A stretch of DNA of 64,000 nucleotides from DAOVFN01 sp964607835 (GTDB lineage Archaea > Aenigmatarchaeota > Aenigmatarchaeia > QMZP01). The position numbers and the translations under genes were made by a program. Under the pieces are notes generated by a model, which was not told where the DNA came from, ran no database searches, and was given only the letters and a program-made list of their open reading frames with translations. This document shows positions 16,494 through 21,952 of the stretch, piece after piece. Within the stretch, counting starts at the first letter, position 1. Every line of letters starts with the position of its first letter. The stretch is taken from contig CAZSLL010000003.1 in the NCBI GenBank assembly GCA_964607835.1, positions 17,682 through 81,681 on the forward strand. Direction: 5' to 3'.

Positions 16494-16797
16494 GTTCCTT
16501 CCCTATCAGGTGTCACCTTGCATATTCCCTGACACCTGCATGCATTCCTGTCCTTCCGGTTCCTCTGGAACCGGCATGCATTCCGGTGCGAATCAGGCAG
16601 CAAAACCCAACACACTCCAGTTCTGTCGGGTGCTACACGCCCGCATATACTCCGTTGCTTACTCGATTGGGCAGAAGCAGTTCGCACAGCCCTGCCCGGC
16701 GCGGCCCTGGCCAGCCGGAAGCAGTCCTGCGCTGCAACCGGTTAACCAGTTAACCGATTACTAACCAATATACGCAGATAGGTATTTAAAAGTTTTC
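16494..16797 (-). promoter_or_regulatory. promoter and long structured leader of the ribosomal protein operon
   Basis: A TATA-like CTTTTAAATACC lies at about 16786-16797 on the minus strand, implying a transcript of some 270 bases before rpl18e. The leader contains strong inverted repeats: the palindromic GGTTAACC near 16740-16760, CCGGTTCC/GGAACCGG (16557-16576) and CAGGTGTCA/TGACACCTG close to the start codon (16505-16540). It may autoregulate the operon or contain a separate small RNA. I looked for a tRNA here and found no T-loop. Confidence 0.45.
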
Positions 16798-16839
16798 AGT
16801 CCCGCTTGCTGTTTGGGACAATGAGTGAGGGGGGCCGGA

Positions 16840-16922
16840 TTTCCGTTGAGCCGGAAGTTGCCCCGAACATCAGTAAGTGGGCAACTCCTTTTGGCCCACG
16901 CCTTTTCTTGAAAAGGGCGTGT
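16840..16922 (-). other. tRNA-Leu T-loop intron (59/60), 83 nt, family B
   Basis: Follows TTCGAA (16928-16923); the downstream exon resumes with T60 (16839) and CCGGC. CGGA just before the 3' junction can pair with exon TTCG, giving a BHB-like central helix. The interior has hairpin ACGCC/GGCGT and stem AGTTGCCC/GGGCAACT. It matches the tRNA-Met anticodon-loop intron over about 75 bases, with paired changes in both stems. Confidence 0.82.
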
Positions 16923-16942
16923 TTCGAACCGACGAAGGCTTC

Positions 16943-17014
16943 CCACCCAAAGACCTGACAATCAGGTGACTGCGTCACCTGCAATCACTCCTGGATACCG
17001 GGTCTCAGGGAACT
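16943..17014 (-). other. tRNA-Leu variable-arm intron, about 72 nt
   Basis: The variable arm halves GGCT (17019-17016) and AGCC (16940-16937) are separated by an insert with hairpin AGGTGAC/GTCACCT and outer pairing AGACC/GGTCT. Exact splice points cannot be placed to better than about five bases because several registers restore a variable arm. Confidence 0.6.
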
Positions 17015-17026
17015 GAGCCACAGGAT

Positions 17027-17073
17027 TCCTTATCACCTCCCGGACAATGCCCGGAATCAAATCTCAAGGCGAC
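17027..17073 (-). other. tRNA-Leu anticodon-loop intron (37/38), 47 nt
   Basis: Inserted after G37 (17074) and before A38 (17026). Its start contains CCTTGAG, complementary to the exon CTCAAGG, so the anticodon is paired in the precursor. CCGG...CCGG repeats follow. Confidence 0.8.
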
Positions 17074-17088
17074 CTTGAGTCCTGCCCC

Positions 17089-17182
17089 TTTGGCCGAAAC
17101 CTCTTTCAGAAGAAATTTCATCAGGAAGGAGCGTCGCTTCACCATTTCCCGCTCACTTCCACTGATGTTCCTCTGAAACGTC
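17089..17182 (-). other. tRNA-Leu D-loop intron, 94 nt
   Basis: Lies between GGTCAAA of the D-loop and GGGG of the D-stem; the junction is ambiguous by one G. It folds as a long rod: TTTCAG pairs with CTGAAA, CATCAG with CTGATG and GAGC with GCTC, nested in that order. This is about three times the length of an ordinary archaeal tRNA intron. Confidence 0.75.
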
Positions 17183-17258
17183 TTTGACCGCTCGGGAACC
17201 CCCTCGCTTGAGAAATATACCAATCAGCACTTTAAAAGCGTTGGAAAGCAGAAAATGC

Positions 17259-17930
17259 CTACTGTATGTTGGAGAGCTCGCCCTTGATTCTCTCCATCTG
17301 GTCGTAGATGCCCTTTATGTAGTTGTCTATCTCCTCGTTGTCGCTGCTCTCCACTTCCTTTATTGAGGTGGTCCTGGAGAGCCTGGAGTCCAGCATTGTT
17401 ATGACGTTGTTGAAGTCGTCCAGGGCCTTGTGGGATATGGCTATTCCCGTGGATATCTCCTTTTCTATGTCGTTCAGCGCATCCAGGGCATCCCTGAGGT
17501 TCATGGCGTATGACTTCAGCTTCCTTATCTGCCTCACCATCTCAGCGTACTTGTCAATCTTTATGAAAACCGGCGGAGAAGATGAGACGTCAGCAGCCTC
17601 CTCTGCGGCTTCGTATGCCTCCCTGGATGCTGGTTTGGGAACTGCCTGCCTTATGTCCATGCCTGGTGCCTGCTGTTTTGGTTGCTCTTTCCTGGGCTGC
17701 GGCATGGGCGCTGGGGCTGGCTTCTGCTCAGCCTCCTTTGCGGCCTGCGGCTTCTGTTCGGGCTTCTCTTTTCCTCCCTCAACCGGAGTGGGTGCGTCAG
17801 GGATATCGTTGGCCTGCCCCTGAGGAGGAGCGGGCGCCGGAAGGTCGTCATCCGGTCCTGGTGCAGGAGGGGGAGGCATCTGGGCGGAAGAGCCCTGAAC
17901 CTGCCTCTTTATGTCAGGTAAATCAGCCAT
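17259..17930 (-). CDS. proline-rich coiled-coil protein of unknown function
   Basis: 223 residues from the second ATG at 17930, about 26 bases after the TATA-like CTTTTATAACC (17956-17966). Residues 1-115 are low-complexity, rich in Pro, Ala, Glu and Gln and probably disordered. Residues 120-223 (from PPVFIKIDKYAEMVRQIRKL) form a helical, coiled-coil domain with an acidic end. Similar proteins with a KIDKY core occur in several small archaeal genomes, from memory; function unknown. Confidence 0.65.
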   Translation of the reverse strand: MADLPDIKRQVQGSSAQMPPPPAPGPDDDLPAPAPPQGQANDIPDAPTPVEGGKEKPEQKPQAAKEAEQKPAPAPMPQPRKEQPKQQAPGMDIRQAVPKPASREAYEAAEEAADVSSSPPVFIKIDKYAEMVRQIRKLKSYAMNLRDALDALNDIEKEISTGIAISHKALDDFNNVITMLDSRLSRTTSIKEVESSDNEEIDNYIKGIYDQMERIKGELSNIQ

Positions 17931-18033
17931 CAAATCACTGTAATAATAATTGTCCCAGAGGTTATAAAAGGTTTTTTCAATGCGTAGTGCATTCCTGATA
18001 GTTTAATATGTCTCCTCTGACAAGTCTATACCA

Positions 18034-18645
18034 ATGAAAGGAAAAACTCCTTTATTCGCTCTGATTGCTGTGATAGTGATTGCCAGTGGGTGCACCACAG
18101 ACACGGGCTCGCAGGAAGGCACAGGCAACCTTGTCCTTAGGATAACAGACCAGCCCAGGCTCGACCTCGAGAGAGCGGAGGTCACCATCTCTGACATCCA
18201 GGTCCACATGGCACCTGGCGAGGAGAACGGCACCCAGTCGGCTGACTGGGAGACCATTGTGGAGGGACCTGTCACCTACGATCTTCTGGAGCTTGTTGGT
18301 GTCGAGCAACTGCTTGGGGAGAAGGAACTCCAGGCAGGCATATACAGCCAGATAAGGCTCAGCGTGGACAGCGCTTCTGTGACCATTGGCGGAGAGGACT
18401 CTGAGCTCACCATACCATCCGGTTCTGTGAAGCTTGTCCGGGCATTCGAGATAATCGAGGGCGAGGACACCGAGCTCACCCTTGACTTCGACGCCCATGA
18501 TTCCATCCACCCTGCAGGAGCAAGCGGAAGGTACATTATGAGCCCTGTCATCCGCGTGATTGGCCCCTCGCCAGGAGACGGCCGTGACAGTGATGGCAAC
18601 CAGACCCAGGACAGCGGTGACGGCCCTCTTAACCAGTCCTCGTGA
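18034..18645 (+). CDS. secreted lipoprotein with DUF4382-like domain
   Basis: 203 residues. N-terminal signal helix ending in the lipobox VIASGC, so Cys20 would be lipid-anchored. Residues 30-175 resemble DUF4382: GNLVLRITDQPRLDLERAEV, then ISDIQVHMAPG, YDLLELVGVEQLLGEKEL and a final LTLDFDAHDSIHPAGASGRY. The tail is Asp/Gly/Asn-rich and probably extends from the cell surface. TATA-like AGTTTAATATG at 18000-18010 supports the leaderless ATG at 18034. Function of DUF4382 proteins is not established. Confidence 0.8.
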   Translation: MKGKTPLFALIAVIVIASGCTTDTGSQEGTGNLVLRITDQPRLDLERAEVTISDIQVHMAPGEENGTQSADWETIVEGPVTYDLLELVGVEQLLGEKELQAGIYSQIRLSVDSASVTIGGEDSELTIPSGSVKLVRAFEIIEGEDTELTLDFDAHDSIHPAGASGRYIMSPVIRVIGPSPGDGRDSDGNQTQDSGDGPLNQSS

Positions 18646-18752
18646 GCCCTGTCAGGTCTCCTGCATAATGGCGCGTCCCTTCGGAATGAGTCTTCTGACG
18701 AGCTCAAGCTAATGCAGCTGGCCTGAAATAAATAAAAAAAGGGGCTGTGCCC

Positions 18753-19373
18753 CTATTTGTAGAAACCCAGTCCTGCTGAGACAGGAGAAAGGTACTGCAT
18801 CCCGTGCAGCCCCGCGCAGGGGTCATTCTCCACCTGCTGTATTATGGCGAATGCTCCCCATATTGAATGTCCAATCTCCTCTCCATCAGCCGTATGCCAT
18901 GTTCCTTCATCCAATACAGCGTCATCAGGAACGGCCACAATCTTCACGAAGTAGTTCCATTTACATGTCTTTCCGTCCTGCTCGTACTCGCCGCTCTGGT
19001 GGTTGGTAAGCCAGGCACCTGAGCCTATATAGCTGTCATGGCCATAATGTCTGTCCAGCAGACCGTCGCCGTCGCAGTCCTTGTTCGATATCCACGCATC
19101 GTTCCATTTCATGCTAAGCTTTACGTTTTTATATGGCTGGCACCATTCTGCATCCCTGTACGAGTCGCAATAGTATCCGTTGAACAGGTGCGCCTGGTAG
19201 TTGTAACCCCATTCATCAAATCCAGTCTCTATGACAGAGCCGTCGCTTGCCAGGAGCTCGCCGCTCTGTATGGTAGTGCATTGCTGACCCTTGCCGTTCC
19301 CGTTTGGCGCGGCCATGGATATGCCCACCAGGAACAGGACAGACAGCAACCCAGCAAAAATCTCCTTTCTCAT
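18753..19373 (-). CDS. secreted protein with calcium-motif-like repeat
   Basis: 206 residues from ATG 19373, preceded by AGAGGTG. A signal peptide (IFAGLLSVLFLVGISMAAPN) leads to a Trp/Tyr/Asp-rich extracellular domain with six or more Cys. KDCDGDGLLDRHYG resembles the DxDxDG calcium loop of dockerin or thrombospondin type 3 repeats. An upstream in-frame ATG at 19466 overlaps the end of the neighbouring frameshifted gene and was not used. No enzyme family recognised. Confidence 0.75.
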   Translation of the reverse strand: MRKEIFAGLLSVLFLVGISMAAPNGNGKGQQCTTIQSGELLASDGSVIETGFDEWGYNYQAHLFNGYYCDSYRDAEWCQPYKNVKLSMKWNDAWISNKDCDGDGLLDRHYGHDSYIGSGAWLTNHQSGEYEQDGKTCKWNYFVKIVAVPDDAVLDEGTWHTADGEEIGHSIWGAFAIIQQVENDPCAGLHGMQYLSPVSAGLGFYK

Positions 19374-19466
19374 TTCAACACCTCTTCTGTTGAACGTTGC
19401 AGAATTTGTGGATTTTTTCTTGCCGGGCCGGAATAAAAAACTTTCCCAAACCACGGCACGGAGCAA

Positions 19467-20106
19467 TTACGATACATTTGATTCTGCTGTTCTCCGATTC
19501 TGGACAAAGCTCAGTGAGTTCCTGATCATGCCCATGGTCGCCTTATCAGATTCAGGGTGGGGGCTGAAAACCACTACCCTTCCGCGTCCATAGCCCGAGC
19601 AGGCCACTGCACATGAGCCGTTCCCGAATAATACCAAAGACCGGACATTGCTCCCGGGAATTAGCCTCGGGCCCCAGCCATAGGGGACCCGAATATTTCC
19701 CTGATACCCCCCGAGTCACGGGGTGGATTCCTTTGACACACAAAATAACCGACCTTTCTTTCTTCATGGCTTCAGGGGCATATCTGCACTCAATGTCTAT
19801 GAGCCCAATTCCCTCAGGAAGATTTTCCGGAATCTTCTTGCTTGCAAGCAGGGCGCCTGCGCTTATGCCTATATAGCCTCCACCCTTTGAAACGAACTCC
19901 CTTATCTTATCAAAAGATTTCCCGAGGTCATGAAAAACCCTTTGTGTGTGCCCTCCTGGTATTATGATAGCCTGGTACTCGTCCAGCCTGTCCCTGAAAT
20001 CCTGCTGGTCTATGAGATTGTAACCTATGCCCATATTATCCAGCGCATCGCCAACCTTAAAGTGGCTGGTCTCCGGCCCTGAATAGAGAGCTATAGTATT
20101 TTCCAT
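19467..20106 (-). pseudogene. class I glutamine amidotransferase-like (BPL_N-type) protein, frameshifted
   Basis: The first frame gives MENTIALYSGPETSHFK, then AIIIPGGHTQRVFHDLG and GGGYIGISAGALLAS, a GATase1/BPL_N-like fold with a nucleophile-elbow region (ISAGA, lacking Cys). That frame drifts into unrelated sequence near 19675. The next frame supplies the expected ending, CSGYGRGRVVVFSPHPESD, running to a TAA at 19467-19469. Removing one G from the GGGG run at about 19671-19676 joins the two frames into a 212-residue protein. This is either a recent one-base mutation or a sequencing/assembly indel. Confidence 0.75.
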
Positions 20107-20158
20107 GATTTAGATTCCTGGCTATTTGTTAAAAAGAAATGGGATGCGCCGAGCGGGA

Positions 20159-20200
20159 TTCCCGTACTCCTTTGCGCGCTTTAATGCGCAAAAGGGTTCA
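20159..20200 (-). other. tRNA-Gly T-loop intron (59/60), 42 nt
   Basis: Follows TTCGAA (20206-20201). CGGG before the 3' junction can pair with exon TTCG. It shares the opening TGAACCCTTT and a closing AAAGG with the family A introns but has only a simple TTTGCGC/GCGCAAA-type hairpin. Confidence 0.78.
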
Positions 20201-20229
20201 TTCGAACCCGCGTCACAGGCTTGGAAGGC

Positions 20230-20314
20230 TTATCCCAATCACCGCCCCTGCCTTTGCCTCCGTTCCATCTGGAACGGTATTGGCGGATGGGGCTCAGGAT
20301 TTCCAAGTGACTGT
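20230..20314 (-). other. tRNA-Gly anticodon-stem intron (29/30), 85 nt
   Basis: Splits the 5' strand of the anticodon stem between positions 29 and 30, a known noncanonical archaeal intron site. The insert contains a strong hairpin CCGTTCC/GGAACGG and an ACTTGGAA that mimics the complement of the exon TTCCAAG, which could mask the anticodon loop in the precursor. Confidence 0.75.
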
Positions 20315-20410
20315 CTGGATCCTGCCACTAGACTATCGGCGCATTCATTCGAAAGAGTGTGGCATTGCTATGATTATTGCCCCATATCTATTTATATTTG
20401 GCTTGCGGGC

Positions 20411-20953
20411 TCAGAAATCGAAGCTTATCTCCTGATGGTCAGGGCTCCTGGGCTTTCTCTCCTCTTCCTTGACTGCCTCTTCTGCGGACTCCTCTGGCTC
20501 AGGCTCCTCTTTTGGGGGCTCGGTCCTGGTCTGGGGGATGCTCCCGGAAATCTTCTTTGCCATTGCATCCAGGGCAGGCTCCTCCTGCTTCCTGACCGGG
20601 AAAACGCTCTCCAGGCCCATTCCCCTCTCAGCCTCTGTCCTGGGTATAACGTGGAAATGCACGTGCGGGACGACCTGGCCTGCCATCTGGCCGTTGCTCT
20701 GGGATATTGATATGCCCTTGGCCCCCGTGGCCTTCTGCACCCCTATGGCCACCTTCCGGATGGCCTTCATGAGCTCTGCTGCCTGCTCCTCCCCTATGGA
20801 GAGTATGTCCTGGGCGTGCTCTCTGGGTATGACCAGTGTGTGCCCCGGGTTCCTGGGGTTGATGTCCAGGAAGGCAAAGCTGTGTGAGTCCTCGTAAACC
20901 TTCTTGGATGGAATCTCGCCTGCGGCTATCCTGCAGAATATGCACTCGTCCAT
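20411..20953 (-). CDS. HIT-family nucleotide hydrolase/transferase with acidic tail
   Basis: 180 residues. HIT fold with CIFCRIAAGEIPSKKVYED at the start and the histidine triad HVHFHVIPR near residue 95. Residues 125-180 are a Pro/Glu/Lys-rich tail absent from minimal HIT proteins. HIT proteins hydrolyse nucleotide-phosphate bonds such as AMP-NH2 or AMP-lysine. It begins 4 bases after the stop of a second HIT gene (20958-21392), so the pair is a tandem duplication in one operon. Confidence 0.9.
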   Translation of the reverse strand: MDECIFCRIAAGEIPSKKVYEDSHSFAFLDINPRNPGHTLVIPREHAQDILSIGEEQAAELMKAIRKVAIGVQKATGAKGISISQSNGQMAGQVVPHVHFHVIPRTEAERGMGLESVFPVRKQEEPALDAMAKKISGSIPQTRTEPPKEEPEPEESAEEAVKEEERKPRSPDHQEISFDF

Positions 20954-20957
20954 GCCA

Positions 20958-21392
20958 TCACTTTGGAATCTTGGACTTAATCTTTTTAACTATTTTCCCC
21001 TTCTCTGCGTCAGAGACCCTTTTTATGGGCAGGATGCCCTCTATGCTCACGGGGTCCTCGTTGGCGAACCTTGGGATTATGTGGAAATGGATGTGCCTTA
21101 TGAGCTGGCCCGCAGATGAGCCGCTGCTCTGCGCAAGGGTGACGCCGTCCGCTGTGGTCCCTTCCACAATGCCTTTGGACACCTTCCTCACGGCCTCGAA
21201 CAGGGGCCCGGCCTCCTTTTTGGGGAGGTCGAATATGTCCTCGTAGTGCTTGTTGGTGACCACCACGGTGTGCCCCGGGTTCCTGGGGTTGATGTCCAGG
21301 AAGGCAGTGGCGTGTTTGTCCTGGTAGACCTTCCAGGCCTTTATCTTGCCCTTCACTATGTCGCAGAATATGCACCCTTCCTTGCTCTCCAT
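20958..21392 (-). CDS. HIT-family protein, minimal form
   Basis: 144 residues with CIFCDIVKGKIKAWKVYQD and the triad HIHFHIIPR. It shares FLDINPRNPGHT with the downstream paralogue. First gene of the pair; TATA-like GATATTTAAACC at about 21429-21440 on the minus strand provides a promoter. Probably a purine nucleotide phosphoramidase-type enzyme; the two copies may have different substrates. Confidence 0.9.
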   Translation of the reverse strand: MESKEGCIFCDIVKGKIKAWKVYQDKHATAFLDINPRNPGHTVVVTNKHYEDIFDLPKKEAGPLFEAVRKVSKGIVEGTTADGVTLAQSSGSSAGQLIRHIHFHIIPRFANEDPVSIEGILPIKRVSDAEKGKIVKKIKSKIPK

Positions 21393-21492
21393 GATGAATC
21401 CCTTTGTATTGATTATTGCCTCGCCGGGTTTAAATATCCTGCCGGGGAACCTCTAAACCATTTATATACCTGCTCCCTATCTCATTCTATCA

Positions 21493-21575
21493 GTGGGGCC
21501 GTGGCGTGAAGCCTTTACGGGAGCTTGCGCTTCCACAAAGGTTTCATCCAAATGGTCATGTCCCCACGATGTAAC
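21493..21575 (+). ncRNA. tRNA-Pro-like fragment or leader RNA upstream of tRNA-Pro
   Basis: GTGGGGCCGTGGCGTGAAGC closely resembles the first ~20 bases of the tRNA-Pro gene 90 bases downstream. GTGGGG at the start pairs with CCCCAC (21553-21558 region), and CCTTT...AAAGG inside recalls the family A introns. A TATA box CCATTTATATACC (21456-21468) would start transcription here, so the precursor would run through this element, tRNA-Pro and tRNA-Thr. It lacks an anticodon arm and a TTCRA T-loop, so it is probably a decayed tRNA or a processing leader. Confidence 0.4.
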
Positions 21576-21623
21576 AATGCGATGGGGCCGTGGTGTAGCT
21601 TGGTCTAGCATTGCGGCTTTGGG

Positions 21624-21670
21624 CATCCTGTCCGGAAAGAATAAAAGCATTCGCCGGATGGAATAAAAAG
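21624..21670 (+). other. tRNA-Pro anticodon-loop intron (37/38), 47 nt
   Basis: Between G37 and A38. Contains TCCGG/CCGGA flanked by ATCC/GGAT, with A-rich internal loops (GGAAAGAATAAAAG, GGAATAAAAAG). The length equals that of the Leu anticodon-loop intron but the sequence differs. Confidence 0.8.
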
Positions 21671-21691
21671 AGCCGTTGACCCCGGTTCAAA

Positions 21692-21765
21692 TGAACCCTT
21701 TAGCACAGGTAAACGCGCTAAAGCGTTCGCGGAAAGACCGCTCCCGCAAAGGCGCGGTTCCGGAG
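21692..21765 (+). other. tRNA-Pro T-loop intron (59/60), 74 nt, family A
   Basis: Follows TTCAAA; T60 follows at 21766. Hairpin TTTAGC/GCTAAA is followed by AGCG, GCGG, CGCT, CCGC in an order that allows a pseudoknot, closed by CCCTTT/AAAGG. The same architecture and the core GCGGAAAGA recur in tRNA-Met. Confidence 0.8.
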
Positions 21766-21809
21766 TCCGGGCGGCCCCATCAGAAAAAGCCTCGGTAGCT
21801 CAGTTGGTA

Positions 21810-21838
21810 CCACCCGGCCCAGGCCGGAAGGCAGCAAA
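21810..21838 (+). other. tRNA-Thr D-loop intron, 29 nt
   Basis: Inserted after AGTTGGTA of the D-loop, before GAGC. Contains CCGGCC...GGCCGG, a tight hairpin. This is the only intron of the twelve with the size usual for archaeal tRNA introns. Confidence 0.8.
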
Positions 21839-21854
21839 GAGCGATCGCCTCGTA

Positions 21855-21917
21855 TGACCCTTTGGCAACTGTGAACGTGCCAAACCGTCAACGGAAACAA
21901 CGCTTCCGCAAGGGGAG
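21855..21917 (+). other. tRNA-Thr anticodon-loop intron (37/38), 63 nt, family A
   Basis: Between A37 (21854) and A38 (21918). It begins TGACCCTTT and holds hairpin TTTGGCA/TGCCAAA, then CGT, CGGAA, ACG, TTCCG in pseudoknot order. Thus a family found in T-loops of tRNA-Pro and tRNA-Met here occupies an anticodon loop. Confidence 0.8.
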
Positions 21918-21952
21918 AGCGATAGGTCGAGAGTTCAAACCTCTCCCGGGGC

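Larger units (their letters stand above)
16826..17205 (-). tRNA. tRNA-Leu (CAA), four introns
   Basis: Acceptor GAGGGGG (17205-17199) pairs with CCCCCTC (16833-16827), discriminator A at 16826. The D-arm has the Leu-type CCCGAGCGGTCAAA and GGGG. Anticodon stem CAGGA (17084-17080) pairs with TCCTG (17025-17021); the loop is CTCAAGA with anticodon CAA at 17077-17075. The variable arm is GGCT...AGCC, T-stem GTCGG (16933-16929) pairs with CCGGC (16838-16834), and the T-loop is TTCGAAT. Introns occur in the D-loop, anticodon loop, variable arm and T-loop; 380 bases reduce to about 84 nt. TATA-like CTTTTAAAG at about 17228-17237 on the minus strand is correctly placed. Confidence 0.9.
20145..20342 (-). 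tRNA. tRNA-Gly (TCC), two introns
   Basis: Acceptor GCGCCGA (20342-20336) pairs with TCGGCGC (20152-20146), discriminator A at 20145. Joining CAG (20317-20315) to GC (20229-20228) restores a perfect anticodon stem CAGGC/GCCTG with loop CTTCCAA and anticodon TCC at 20225-20223. T-stem GCGGG (20211-20207) pairs with CCCGC (20157-20153); T-loop TTCGAAT. 198 bases minus introns of 85 and 42 leaves 71 nt, a normal Gly length. TATA-like CCAAATATAAATAG lies about 50 bases upstream. Confidence 0.88.
21584..21779 (+). tRNA. tRNA-Pro (TGG), two introns
   Basis: Acceptor GGGGCCG (21584-21590) pairs with CGGCCCC (21772-21778), discriminator A at 21779. Anticodon stem GCGGC pairs with GCCGT (one G-T), loop TTTGGGA with TGG at 21620-21622. 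T-stem CCCGG (21681-21685) pairs with CCGGG (21767-21771), loop TTCAAAT. Introns at 21624-21670 and 21692-21765; 196 bases reduce to 75 nt. Only 9 bases separate it from tRNA-Thr. Confidence 0.92.

Noticed and set aside
16500..16760. Further interrupted tRNA in the ribosomal leader
   Set aside because: Complementary segments exist but no pair gives a full acceptor and no T-loop motif was found.
20126..20710. 194-residue frame on the plus strand
   Set aside because: Overlaps tRNA-Gly and the antisense of a clear HIT gene.
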